A DNA stretch of 64,000 nt from Nocardiopsis ganjiahuensis DSM 45031 (GTDB lineage: Bacteria; Actinomycetota; Actinomycetes; Streptosporangiales; Streptosporangiaceae): the NCBI RefSeq assembly GCF_000341085.1, contig NZ_ANBA01000031.1, positions 1-64,000 on the forward strand. The letters are read 5' to 3'. How positions within the stretch are numbered: the stretch's first letter is position 1; the number at the start of each line of letters is the position of its first letter. The position numbers and the translations under genes were made by a program. The notes beneath the pieces were generated by a model. That model ran no database searches. It saw only the letters and a program-made list of their open reading frames with translations, and was not told the origin of the DNA. Positions 32,736-41,949 of this stretch are shown in pieces.

Positions 32736-34835
32736 GTGCGCCCCCTCTCGCCCGCCGATCCCACCCGCGTCGGCCCCCACCAGGTGCTGTCCAGGATCGG
32801 GGAGGGCGGCATGGGCGAGGTCCTGCTCGTCCGCACCCCCGCCGACGGCCTGGCCGCGCTCAAGCTGGTCCGGGACGAACTCGCCCACGACCCCGAGTTC
32901 CGGGCCCGGTTCGCCCGCGAGGTCCGTGCCGCGCAACGCGTGCACGGACCCCACACCCCCTCGGTCCTGAGCGCCGATCCCGAGGCCGCCGTGCCGTGGA
33001 TGGCCACCGAGTACGTGCCCGGCCCCACCCTCAAGGAGGCGGTCCGGGAGAACGGCCCCTTCCCCGAGCCCTCGCTACGGGTCCTGGCCCTGGGCCTGGC
33101 CCGCGCGCTCCAAGCGGTCCACGCGGCCGGGCTCATGCACCGCGACCTCAAACCCGGCAACGTCCTGCTGTCGCCGCGCGGCCCCCAGGTGATCGACTTC
33201 GGCATCGCCCGCGCCGTCGAGGGAACCGTCCTCACCAAGACCGGCCAGGCCTTCGGAACGCCCGCCTACGCCTCCCCCGAGCAGGTCGTGGGGAAGGGTC
33301 TCGGACCGGCCGGCGATGTCTTCTCCCTCGCCGGGGTGGTGGTCTTCGCCGCCACCGGCCGGCCCCCGTTCGGCACCGGCAAGGCGGTCGAGCTCCTCGC
33401 CCGGGTCGTGGGCGGTGCACCCGAGCTCGACGCCGTGCCGCAGGCCCTGCGCCCGTTGCTGGCCCGCTGCCTGGCCAAGGACCCCGCTGAACGGCCCACC
33501 ACCGACGAGGTCGTCCGCGTCCTCTCCGCCCAGCCCCTGCCGTCGGCCGAACACGGCTGGCTCCCCCCTCGGGTCGACCAGGCCGTCGAGGCCCACCGCT
33601 CGGAGGTCCGCGCGGTGGTCGACTCGGCTCCCGCTCCGAAGGCGCAGCCGGTCCCGGGTTCCGGCGGGACAACCCCCGGGACCCCCCTCACCCCGCCGCC
33701 GGGCGGCCGGGCCCGCACCGCGCTCATCGCCGGGGCCGCCGCACTGGCCGTCGTCACGATGGCCGGAACCCTCGGCCTGCTCGCCGCCTCCCCCTGGCCG
33801 GGGGAGGCCGCCTCGGCCGGGGAGTCGGGCGGGGATCCGGTGGGGGACACCGGGCCCGGGGACGTCGGCCCCGGGGCACCGCAGCAGTCCGACGTCTTCG
33901 GCACCGGCCTCGTGGACGTCGCGTTCGCCCCCGACGGGGAGAGCCTGTACGTGGCCGGGGCCGACCATCTGGTCCAGGTGGACTGGCGGACCGGCGAGGA
34001 GCTGCACCGCTTCGACTCGCGCCCCAACAGCATGGCCGCGGGCCCCGACGACACCCTCGTGGGCGCCTTCGGCGACGCCACCCTGGTCTGGGGGCCCGAC
34101 CGCGAGATCACCCACTACCTGGAGTCCCCCGACCTCCAGCAATGGTTCGGCCCCCAGCTGAGCGCGGACGGCACCCGGCTGGCGATCTCGGTCGGCGACG
34201 CCGACAACGACCCCATGGTCCAGGTGTGGAACCTGGAGACGGAGGAGGTGGAGTTCGAGTTCGAGGCCGCGGGTTACGGGAACAGCCCGGACATCAACGC
34301 CGACGGTACCCTCCTGGTCGCCAATGAGACGACCGACGACGACGTGTCGACCGTGTGGGACCTGACCACCGGGGAGATCGTCGTGGAGTTCCCCAACGAC
34401 GACTTCCCCGAGGTGATGAACGAGGCCACCCAGCACCGGCACCTGAGGTACCTGGCCTTCCACCCCACCGACCCGTCGTTGCTCGCCGTCAAGACCAGCA
34501 ACACCGACATCGCCCTGTACGACCTGTCCACCGGCGGGATCCAGCCTCTGGAGGAAGCGGACACCGGCGGCAACTACCTGTACGAGATCCAGTTCTCCGC
34601 CGACGGGTCCCGGCTGGTCGCCGCCGGAACGACAGGGGCCGCCGCCCGTGGAGGCCGGGTGTGGGACACCGCCACCGGCGAACTCCTGACCGGAGAGGCG
34701 GTGCAGATCTTCTCCCAGGTGGCCTTCCACCCCGAGGGCACGGTGATCGCGACCCTCACCCCCCAGCCCGACAACGACCGCCTCCTCGTGCTGGACAGCG
34801 AGACCTTCGAGGTCCTGCACGAGTTCACCGGATAA
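32736..34835 (+). CDS. Ser/Thr kinase-beta-propeller membrane protein, type A copy 2
   Basis: 699 residues. The kinase motifs are complete: LSRIGEGGMGEVLL, Lys43, HRDLKPGN (Asp137), DFGIARAVEGTVLTKTGQAF (Asp154), SPEQV. The membrane helix is around 327-350 (AGAAALAVVTMAGTLGLLAA). The C-terminal propeller begins GTGLVDVAFAPDGESLYVAG with LVQVDWRTGEELHR in its first blade. A 65-bp stretch (32997-33061) is identical to type A copy 1 (26517-26581), implying recent recombination. GTG 32736 is positioned like the other type A starts and has GAGGAGCTG upstream. Confidence 0.9.
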   Translation: MRPLSPADPTRVGPHQVLSRIGEGGMGEVLLVRTPADGLAALKLVRDELAHDPEFRARFAREVRAAQRVHGPHTPSVLSADPEAAVPWMATEYVPGPTLKEAVRENGPFPEPSLRVLALGLARALQAVHAAGLMHRDLKPGNVLLSPRGPQVIDFGIARAVEGTVLTKTGQAFGTPAYASPEQVVGKGLGPAGDVFSLAGVVVFAATGRPPFGTGKAVELLARVVGGAPELDAVPQALRPLLARCLAKDPAERPTTDEVVRVLSAQPLPSAEHGWLPPRVDQAVEAHRSEVRAVVDSAPAPKAQPVPGSGGTTPGTPLTPPPGGRARTALIAGAAALAVVTMAGTLGLLAASPWPGEAASAGESGGDPVGDTGPGDVGPGAPQQSDVFGTGLVDVAFAPDGESLYVAGADHLVQVDWRTGEELHRFDSRPNSMAAGPDDTLVGAFGDATLVWGPDREITHYLESPDLQQWFGPQLSADGTRLAISVGDADNDPMVQVWNLETEEVEFEFEAAGYGNSPDINADGTLLVANETTDDDVSTVWDLTTGEIVVEFPNDDFPEVMNEATQHRHLRYLAFHPTDPSLLAVKTSNTDIALYDLSTGGIQPLEEADTGGNYLYEIQFSADGSRLVAAGTTGAAARGGRVWDTATGELLTGEAVQIFSQVAFHPEGTVIATLTPQPDNDRLLVLDSETFEVLHEFTG

Positions 34836-34894
34836 CCCCCGGACGGCCCCCGCTCTCCCGAACCGACCACCGCAACCGCAAGGATCCCGGTCCC

Positions 34895-36988
34895 GTGCTT
34901 CCCCTGACCTCCGCCGACCCCGCACACATCGGCCCCCACCGGCTCCTCGCCCGCCTCGGCGCGGGCGGCATGGGCGAGGTCTACCTGGCCCGTACCCCGG
35001 CCGGCCGCCTCGCCGCGCTCAAGGTGGTCAAGGAGGACCTCGGCCGCGACCAGGAGTTCCGGATCCGGTTCGCCCGCGAGGTCCGCACCGCCCAGATGGT
35101 CGCGGGCCCGTTCACCCCCGACGTGGTGGACGCCGACCCGCACGCGGAACTGCCCTGGATGGCCACCGAGTACGTGCCCGGCCCCACCCTGAGCAAGGCG
35201 GTCAGGGAGAACGGCCCTTTCCCCGAGGCCTCGCTACGGGTCCTGGCCATCGGCCTGGCCAACGCCCTCCAGGCGGTCCACGCGGCCGGACTCATGCACC
35301 GCGACCTCAAGCCGGACAACGTCCTGCTGTCGCCGCGCGGTCCCCAGGTGATCGACTTCGGCATCGCCCGCGCCGTCGAGGGCACCGTCCTCACCAAGAC
35401 CGGTCAGTCCTTCGGCACCCCCTCCTACACCTCGCCCGAACAGGTGATGGGCCGGGAGACCAGCCGGGCCAGCGATGTCTTCTCCCTCGCCGGGGTGGTG
35501 GTCTTCGCCGCCACCGGCGAACCGCCCTTCGGCCGCGGCCGCGCCGCCGAGGTCCTGCCCCGCGTGGTCGGCGCGGATCCGCAGTTGGACGGGGTCCCGG
35601 ACGGCATCCGACCCTTCCTGGCCCGCTGCCTGGCCAAGGACCCCGCGGAACGGCCCACCGCCGACGAGATCGTCCGCGTCCTCTCCGCCCAGCCCCTGCC
35701 CCCGGCCGAACACGGCTGGCTCCCCGCCCAGGTCAACCAGGCCATCAGCGCCCACCAGCACGAGGCCCACCAGGTGGTCCAGGCAGCACCCGGCGGCCCG
35801 TCCCAGACCGCCACGACCCCTCTGACCAGCCCGGTCAAGCCGCGGCGCACCGGGCTCATCGCCGTCGGCGCCGGAGCCGCGGCACTGGTCCTGGCGGCGG
35901 GTATCGGTCTGGCGGTGGCCTCCCCCTGGTCGGCCGACGAGGAGGGCGACGCGGCAACCGCCGGATCCGAGGAGGACGGTGGGAACGGGGGCACCGGCGC
36001 CCCCGAGGGCCCTGGCGACGCGAACGGCATGGTCGAACCCGGAGACACCGCGGCCGGTATCGAGGGCAGCGTCTACAGCCTCCAGTTCACCCCGGACGGC
36101 ACCGGCCTGTACGTACACACAGGAGTGGAGGCCACGTTCTGGGACTGGGAGAACGGTGAGATGCTGCAGCGGCTCGACCCCCGCCCCGGTTCGATCGTGC
36201 TGTCCGACAGCGGCCACGTCGTCACGTCCTACACCGATACCGTCGCGGTCCTGGACCCCGACCGCGAACTCCTCGCCCTCTTCGAGCACGCCGAGGAGGA
36301 CCCCGCGGACATCCGGTTCCACGACACCCCCTCGATGAGCCCCGACGGCTCCCTGGTCGCCCTCACCGTCGCGACCGAGGACATGAGCTCCCGCCTCTAC
36401 CTGTGGGACTGGGAGGAGGACACCGTCGTGCACACCGCCGAACTCCCGGAGATGCCGTCCTCCACCCGGTTCAGCCACGACGGCTCCCACCTGGTCATCG
36501 CCTACCGGGACCTCTACCCCCGCATCGTGGTGCACGAGACGGAGAACTGGGAGGAGGTCCTCGGTCTGCCCGAGGAGGAGCCCGAGACGGAGCCCGACGA
36601 CCTGACCGCCTCCGACGTCCACCGGTACGCCCTGTCTCCCACTGAACCCCTGATCGCGGTGAACGTCCTGCACGACACCGTCGTCCTGTACGACCTGGAG
36701 ACGGCCGAGTCCGTCCAGGAGCTCCGATCGCCCACCAGCGTCTACGCGCTGGCCTTCTCCGCCGACGGCGGCACCCTGTACTCCGGGGGCAGCCCCACCA
36801 CGACCAGGAACATCAGCGGCGGACGCGCCTGGGACCTGGCCACCGGCGACGAGCTGACCTCAGGGCACACGATCCTCGACGACACCGTCGCCGCCCATCC
36901 CGACGGTGAGCTGATCGTCACCGCAGACGGCCAGGACCTGCTCTTCCTGGACGCCGAGACCTTCGACGTGGTCCACGAGATCAACTGA
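34895..36988 (+). CDS. Ser/Thr kinase-beta-propeller membrane protein, type A copy 3
   Basis: About 697 residues, the closest in motif content to type A copies 1 and 2. LGAGGMGEVYL, Lys43, HRDLKPDN (Asp137), DFGIARAVEGTVLTKTGQSF (Asp154), SPEQV. The membrane helix is near 319-345 (AVGAGAAALVLAAGIGLAVA), followed by an acidic Gly-rich linker. Propeller first blade: VYSLQFTPDGTGLYVHTGVE then ATFWDWENGEML. GTG 34895 aligns exactly with the other type A starts; the longer open frame upstream is a shadow of copy 2. A 47-bp block (35472-35518) matches copy 2 (33313-33359) exactly. Confidence 0.9.
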   Translation: MLPLTSADPAHIGPHRLLARLGAGGMGEVYLARTPAGRLAALKVVKEDLGRDQEFRIRFAREVRTAQMVAGPFTPDVVDADPHAELPWMATEYVPGPTLSKAVRENGPFPEASLRVLAIGLANALQAVHAAGLMHRDLKPDNVLLSPRGPQVIDFGIARAVEGTVLTKTGQSFGTPSYTSPEQVMGRETSRASDVFSLAGVVVFAATGEPPFGRGRAAEVLPRVVGADPQLDGVPDGIRPFLARCLAKDPAERPTADEIVRVLSAQPLPPAEHGWLPAQVNQAISAHQHEAHQVVQAAPGGPSQTATTPLTSPVKPRRTGLIAVGAGAAALVLAAGIGLAVASPWSADEEGDAATAGSEEDGGNGGTGAPEGPGDANGMVEPGDTAAGIEGSVYSLQFTPDGTGLYVHTGVEATFWDWENGEMLQRLDPRPGSIVLSDSGHVVTSYTDTVAVLDPDRELLALFEHAEEDPADIRFHDTPSMSPDGSLVALTVATEDMSSRLYLWDWEEDTVVHTAELPEMPSSTRFSHDGSHLVIAYRDLYPRIVVHETENWEEVLGLPEEEPETEPDDLTASDVHRYALSPTEPLIAVNVLHDTVVLYDLETAESVQELRSPTSVYALAFSADGGTLYSGGSPTTTRNISGGRAWDLATGDELTSGHTILDDTVAAHPDGELIVTADGQDLLFLDAETFDVVHEIN

Positions 36989-37079
36989 GCCGGCCGACCG
37001 ACGGAACCGCCTCGTAACCGCCCGAATCCACCCAGTAGGCTTCCGCGCGGAACCCCGTACCGAGAACGCGAGCACCGAC

Positions 37080-39158
37080 ATGTCCTCATCCCTCACCGAA
37101 CCCCCGGAGCGGATCGGTCCCTACCGGATCGTCGCCCCGCTGGGCTCCGGCGGCATGGGCCACGTCCACCTGGCACTGGGCCCCGCCGACCAGCCCGTGG
37201 CGGTCAAGGTGGTGCGGCCCGAGTTCGCCTTCGAACCCGAGTTCCGCGAGCGCTTCGCCCACGAGGTCCACCGGGCCCTACAGGTGACCGGCGGCGACCT
37301 CCCCCGCGTCCTGGACGCCGACACCGTCGGCCCCTCGCCCTGGCTGGCCACCGAGTTCGTCCCGGGCCCCTCCCTCCAGGAGCTGGTCAGGCGGATCGGC
37401 GCCCTGCCCGAACCCACCGTCCGGTACCTGGGCCGCACGATCGCCCAGACCCTCGCCCACCTGCACGCCTCCGGGGTGGTGCACCGCGACCTCAAGCCCG
37501 GCAACGTCCTGGTCGCCGCGGTCGGCCCCAAGGTGATCGACCTCGGGATCTCCCGGGCCATGGACGAGTCGCCGGGCAGCGGGGCGGCGGAGTTCGCCGG
37601 TACCCCCGGCTACATGGCCCCGGAGACAACCCGCGACGAGGCGTCCGGCCTGGCCGCCGACGTGTTCGCCCTCGGCGCCGTCCTGGTCTTCGCGCTCACC
37701 GGCCGGGGCCCGTTCGGTGACGGCCACCCCTCCGCCGTGATCTACCGGATCGGCCACCGGGAACCGGACCTGAACGGGGTGCCGCCGTCCCTGCGCGGCC
37801 TCCTCTCCGCCTGCCTGGACAAGGACCCGACCCGCAGGCCCACCGCCGCGCAGGTCCTCCAGGCCCTCGGCGGCCCCGTACCGCCCGCGGTCTCCGCGAG
37901 CGCGTGGCTGCCACAGACCGCCGTCGCCGTCCTGGACGGGGTCGAGCACGACCACCGCGCCGCCCTGCGGCCCTTCCTCGAGGCGCGCTCGGCGCCCCAC
38001 AGGAGCGTCGGAGGGCGCACGCTCGCCCTGGCCGGAGCCGCCGCAGCGACCCTCGTCCTGGTCGCCGGGGCCGGACTGTGGGCCGTGACCGGTCCCCTCG
38101 ACCGCGGCGGGGAGAACGCCGCGGCGGCCAGGAAGCACGAACCGGAGGCGGAGGAGAACGCCGCCCCCGCCCGGCGCGAACAGTGCGACCCGACCGTCCA
38201 CCTGGCCCCCGAGTACGCCGAGGCGGTCGGCACCGAACCGTCCTTCCCCGACGGAGCCTCGTCGATCCGCTTCTCGGGCGACGGCTCGGTCCTCGCGGTC
38301 CAGCGCAGGGACGACGTCGTCTCCCTGTGGGACTGGGAGGCCGGGACCGCCCTGGCCGACATCCCGATCCCCGGGGAGGCCTACCGGCCGATCGTGTTCA
38401 GCCCGGACAACTGCTTCCTCGGCGTGCCCTCACAGGCGGGCGCCCACGTGTACTCCCTGGAGACCGGCGAGCACAACGTGCACTTCGAGGGCAGGAGCGC
38501 CCGCTCCCTCGCCTTCTCCCCCGACGGTTCCAGCGTGCTCGTCTCCGACGACACCTTCGAGGACAGCAACGGGGGCACCTACCCGGTGGACCTGGACAGC
38601 GGAGAGGTGCTGCCCCGCTACTCCTCCGACGCGGGCCGCAGCCTCCGCTACTCCCCGGAGGGCACCCGGCTGGCCGCGATGACCGGCTACTCCCTGACCG
38701 TGTGGGACACCGACAGCCGGGAGCAGCTGCTCAGGTCCGGCATGCTGACCTGGAACACCTGGAACCAGGTCGCCTTCCTGGACGAGGACACCGTCGTGGG
38801 CATCCTCGACGACGGACCGGTCGTCTTCGACCTCACCTCCGACGACGACCCCCTCCTCTACGTGCCCGACGAGGAACCCGAGGGCGTCCTGGCCAAGGTG
38901 GAGGCCAACCCGAAGCACGACCTGATCTACGGGCTCTACATCAGTGAGGCGGACGAGGACGGAGGTGCCTATATCTCCGCGCGGGTCTGGCACCGCTCCA
39001 CAGCCGAGGACCTGACCCCCGAATACGAGGACCGGGTCCCCTTCGCCTTCATGACCGTCCACCCCGACGGCGACGTCATCGCCAGCCTCTCGCCCGAATT
39101 GGACGAGATCAGCATCCTGGACGCCGTCACCCTGGAACCCATCGAGACCTTCGAGTGA
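37080..39158 (+). CDS. Ser/Thr kinase-beta-propeller membrane protein, type B copy 2
   Basis: 692 residues. Type B kinase: LGSGGMGHVHLALG, Lys43, HRDLKPGN (Asp137), DLG instead of DFG (Asp154 kept), APETT. The DLG variant is tolerated in active kinases. The membrane helix is at ~314-336 (AGAAAATLVLVAGAGLWAV). The outer part starts REQCDPTVHLAPEYAEAV, parallel to the CDPSEHIAPEF of type B copy 1, and contains VVSLWDWEAGTALAD. ATG 37080 follows the type A stop by 91 bases; no strong Shine-Dalgarno is seen. Confidence 0.9.
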   Translation: MSSSLTEPPERIGPYRIVAPLGSGGMGHVHLALGPADQPVAVKVVRPEFAFEPEFRERFAHEVHRALQVTGGDLPRVLDADTVGPSPWLATEFVPGPSLQELVRRIGALPEPTVRYLGRTIAQTLAHLHASGVVHRDLKPGNVLVAAVGPKVIDLGISRAMDESPGSGAAEFAGTPGYMAPETTRDEASGLAADVFALGAVLVFALTGRGPFGDGHPSAVIYRIGHREPDLNGVPPSLRGLLSACLDKDPTRRPTAAQVLQALGGPVPPAVSASAWLPQTAVAVLDGVEHDHRAALRPFLEARSAPHRSVGGRTLALAGAAAATLVLVAGAGLWAVTGPLDRGGENAAAARKHEPEAEENAAPARREQCDPTVHLAPEYAEAVGTEPSFPDGASSIRFSGDGSVLAVQRRDDVVSLWDWEAGTALADIPIPGEAYRPIVFSPDNCFLGVPSQAGAHVYSLETGEHNVHFEGRSARSLAFSPDGSSVLVSDDTFEDSNGGTYPVDLDSGEVLPRYSSDAGRSLRYSPEGTRLAAMTGYSLTVWDTDSREQLLRSGMLTWNTWNQVAFLDEDTVVGILDDGPVVFDLTSDDDPLLYVPDEEPEGVLAKVEANPKHDLIYGLYISEADEDGGAYISARVWHRSTAEDLTPEYEDRVPFAFMTVHPDGDVIASLSPELDEISILDAVTLEPIETFE

Positions 39159-39179
39159 GCCGGACGGACTGACGAGGCC

Positions 39180-41195
39180 ATGCTCCCCCTGCACCCCCAC
39201 GACCCGCCCGCCGCGGGCCGCTACAGGCTCCTGGCCCGGCTCGGCGAGGACGCCCGCACCCGCTCCTACCTCGGGGCCGCCCCGGGAAGGCCGCCCGCGC
39301 GGATCCTCATCCTGCGCTCCGGCCAGGCCACCGACCCCACCACCCGCTCCGCCTTCACCCACCGAGTGCAGAGCGCATCAGGGCTGAACAGTGCGTACGT
39401 GGCCGCGGTCGTCGATGCCGACCTGGACTCCCCCGTGCCCTGGGCAGCCACCGAACGCCCCTTCGGCCCCGACCTGGCCACCTTGGTCCGAACCCACGGC
39501 CCGCTCCCGGTCGGCGCCCTGCACCCCCTCGCTCTGGCCACCGCCCAGGGGCTGACCACCCTGCACACCGCGCAGCGCGCACACGACACCCTGACCCCCG
39601 CGAACATCCTGCTCACCGCTGACCACGCCCTGCTGGCCGATCCCGGGCTGCTCCCCTCGGTCGAGGCCCACGACCCCGCGGGAGGTGTGTTCGACCCGCC
39701 CGAGGGCGGCGGGGCCCCGGTCGGAGACGTCTTCTCCTGGGCCGCGGTCCTGTGCTTCGCCGCCAGCGGGATCGAGGGCCCCGAGGGCCTGGACCGGGTC
39801 CCCCTCCAGCTGCGCAGCGTGGTGGAAGCCTGCCTGCGCGAGAACGCGAACCTGCGGCCGAGTGCCGCCGACCTGGTCAGCATGCTCGGCGGGACAACCG
39901 CAGCGGTGCCCTGGCCACCGGAGCTGGGTTCGGTCATCGGGGTTTCAGCGGCGGCCATGCGCCAGGCCCTGCCCGCCGAGTCCGCCGCTCCCTCGCCTCA
40001 CGGTCGGGGCCGGTTCGTCGGTCTGACTGCCGCAGCCCTGGCCCTGACCCTGGTCGCGGCTGTCGGCGCGGTGTGGGGCTACGGACGCCTGGCCGGTCCC
40101 GGCGGCCAGGCAGCCGCCGACGGCTCCACCGAGGGTTCCGGGCCGGGTGCCGGCTGTCTCGACGGAAGCGGCTTCCCCGAACCGGGCGAGTGGACCGGGG
40201 AGCTCAACGCCGACGAGGCCGCTTTCTCCCCCGACGGAGACGTGCTGGCCCTGGCCGGGCTCGAACACGGCCTCAGCCTGTGGGACTGGCGCGAAAGAGA
40301 GCTGATCGCCGCCCCGACGGACGGTCGGGTCGGCAAGGTGGAGTTCTCCCCAGTCGGCTGCACGCTCTCACTCGTCTCGGCCAAGGAGTTTGAGGAGGAC
40401 GAACAGGACGAGCGGCAGCACTACTGGGTAGCGACCACCTTCGATATCCCCAGCGGGCAGACCCTGGAGCATCGGGGCCCGGAGCCCCCGCCGCGCCCGG
40501 ACGGAAGCCAGGATCGGACTTCGGTGAACATCACCGCCTTCAGTTCCGACGGCCGTTGGCTGGCCCTGGGTACCAACCCCGGCATCGAGGTCAACCGGGA
40601 CGACTCGATCGGGATCGTGGACATGGAGACCGGTGAGCTGGTCCGCACGTTCAACGACATGGACCACAGCAGCTACCTGGGTTTCCTTGGCGAAACCAGG
40701 GTCGCCAGCTCCGGACTCGACAGCATCATCGTCTGGGACACGGAGACCGGAGAGCGGGTCCAGACCATCCGTAACGTCTCCACCAGAGCGATGGAGACGC
40801 TTCCCGGTGAGAACCAGGTCGTCTACATCAGTGGCAGTGAGGTGATCTGGCACGACCTGGAGGACGACTCACATCTGGGTACCTTCCTCATGGAGGACCA
40901 TGCCGAAGGTCCCTTCGCCTCCACTATCAGAGCGATGACCGTCGACCCCGACCGCGGTCGGGTGCACGTCGCCTGGCGGTACACCTCCGACGAGGAGGAC
41001 CTGGAGGCCCGTACCACCTTCTACCGCGCCCACCTGTGGGACGTGGAGACCGGCGAGGACCTGCTGGCCGGGAACGAGGACCCCATGCTCCTGGGTGCCG
41101 CCTTCCACCCCGAGGTGATCGCCGGGATCGGCGCCGACGGGAACGTGAACCTCATCGACCCGGAGACCCTGGAGATCACCGACACCCTCGGATGA
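39180..41195 (+). CDS. Pseudokinase-beta-propeller membrane protein, type C copy 2
   Basis: 671 residues. This is the most degenerate kinase domain in the array: Gly loop LGEDARTRSYLGA, the ATP-binding Lys43 is replaced by Leu (ARILILRS), HRD is HDT (135-137) and DFG is DPG. Both nucleotide-binding and catalytic residues are therefore missing. The membrane helix is near 283-303 (LTAAALALTLVAAVGAVWGY). The outer region begins GAGCLDGSGFPEPGEW, like type C copy 1, and its first blade has LSLWDWRERELIA. ATG 39180 is 21 bases after the type B stop with GAGG upstream. It probably pairs with type B copy 2. It is the last kinase-like gene of the array. Confidence 0.88.
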   Translation: MLPLHPHDPPAAGRYRLLARLGEDARTRSYLGAAPGRPPARILILRSGQATDPTTRSAFTHRVQSASGLNSAYVAAVVDADLDSPVPWAATERPFGPDLATLVRTHGPLPVGALHPLALATAQGLTTLHTAQRAHDTLTPANILLTADHALLADPGLLPSVEAHDPAGGVFDPPEGGGAPVGDVFSWAAVLCFAASGIEGPEGLDRVPLQLRSVVEACLRENANLRPSAADLVSMLGGTTAAVPWPPELGSVIGVSAAAMRQALPAESAAPSPHGRGRFVGLTAAALALTLVAAVGAVWGYGRLAGPGGQAAADGSTEGSGPGAGCLDGSGFPEPGEWTGELNADEAAFSPDGDVLALAGLEHGLSLWDWRERELIAAPTDGRVGKVEFSPVGCTLSLVSAKEFEEDEQDERQHYWVATTFDIPSGQTLEHRGPEPPPRPDGSQDRTSVNITAFSSDGRWLALGTNPGIEVNRDDSIGIVDMETGELVRTFNDMDHSSYLGFLGETRVASSGLDSIIVWDTETGERVQTIRNVSTRAMETLPGENQVVYISGSEVIWHDLEDDSHLGTFLMEDHAEGPFASTIRAMTVDPDRGRVHVAWRYTSDEEDLEARTTFYRAHLWDVETGEDLLAGNEDPMLLGAAFHPEVIAGIGADGNVNLIDPETLEITDTLG

Positions 41196-41247
41196 GGCGA
41201 ACACTCCAGACGCCCCACGATCCCGACTGCGGGCGAGGTCCGCTATA

Positions 41248-41261
41248 GCGTGACATCACGC
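41248..41261. promoter_or_regulatory. Palindrome GCGTGACATCACGC upstream of the GerW-like gene
   Basis: A perfect inverted repeat (GCGTGA, CA, TCACGC) 27 bp before ATG 41288, overlapping a TATAGC hexamer (41244-41249) that could be a -10 box. It is an operator candidate; the regulator is unknown. Confidence 0.4.
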
Positions 41262-41287
41262 ACCCGTCCTCGGAGAGGAACCACCGC

Positions 41288-41719
41288 ATGCCCAGGAACA
41301 AGGCCCAGCGCGGCGCGATGGCCGCGCTGACCTCGCTGCTCGACAACACCCGATCCCTGGCCGGCTCCACCACGGCCTTCGGCGCCCCGGTGACCTCCGG
41401 CAGCACCACCGTGGTCCCCGTCGCGCGGGTCACCTCCCTGAGTGTCATGGGCGGCGGCACCGGGAACATCCCGTTCTTCGGCGGCGACGGCGCCGGAGGC
41501 ACGGGCTTCACCCGGGTGCGCCCGTCGGGCTTCCTGGTCGTCAGCCCCGACTCCGCGAGCTTCCGCCCCATCCGCCAGCCCGCCGCGGCCCTGGCGATTC
41601 CGCTGGCCGTCATCACCGCCGTCGCGGTCACCCGCATCGTCTCCGTGTCGGTGAAGGAGGCCCGCCGCCGCAAGCGCATCGCCGCCGCCCAGGCCCAACA
41701 GCAAGAAGAGGTTCGTTAG
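41288..41719 (+). CDS. GerW/YtfJ-family sporulation protein
   Basis: 143 residues. The N-terminal half follows the GerW (YtfJ) pattern: AFGAPVTSGSTTVVPVARVT, then a Gly-rich stretch GGGTGNIPFFGGDGAGGTG and the VRPSGFLVVSPDSASFRPI strand. A hydrophobic segment near residues 96-115 (AAALAIPLAVITAVAVTRIV) and a basic, Gln-rich tail follow. In Bacillus GerW is a spore protein needed for spore lysozyme-type germination; in actinomycetes the role is not established. ATG 41288 has GGAGAGGAA upstream. Gene order suggests independence from the kinase operon, though no terminator is obvious between them. Confidence 0.8.
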   Translation: MPRNKAQRGAMAALTSLLDNTRSLAGSTTAFGAPVTSGSTTVVPVARVTSLSVMGGGTGNIPFFGGDGAGGTGFTRVRPSGFLVVSPDSASFRPIRQPAAALAIPLAVITAVAVTRIVSVSVKEARRRKRIAAAQAQQQEEVR

Positions 41720-41739
41720 GGGGACTTCCCCCGGAGGCA

Positions 41740-41949
41740 TCACCCGAGGGCGATCAGACCCGCCTCCGGGTTCTCCCGGCTCATGAGGACGACCGCACCG
41801 GGAATCCTGGTCCACTCGAACTCCCCGGCTCCACCGTCGAGCTTCAAAAAATCCGCCTCGACGGTATCTGATCCCCCTCCCCAGTTCGAAGAAGACCCAG
41901 TTGGACCAGCCGGAAGATCAGCACCGACCGTTCTGGGTTCTTTGATCAC
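41740..41949 (-). pseudogene. C-terminal fragment of a propeller lipoprotein
   Basis: The minus-strand frame ends with NWGGGSDTVEADFLKLDGGA and EFEWTRIPGAVVLMSREN. This aligns with the C-terminus of the intact lipoprotein at 44124-45485 (TPWGGGEAHRIDLPEPVEAA and FEAVPGAVLLVDRS). It has no N-terminal part. I read it as the tail of a decayed third paralogue. Confidence 0.6.
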
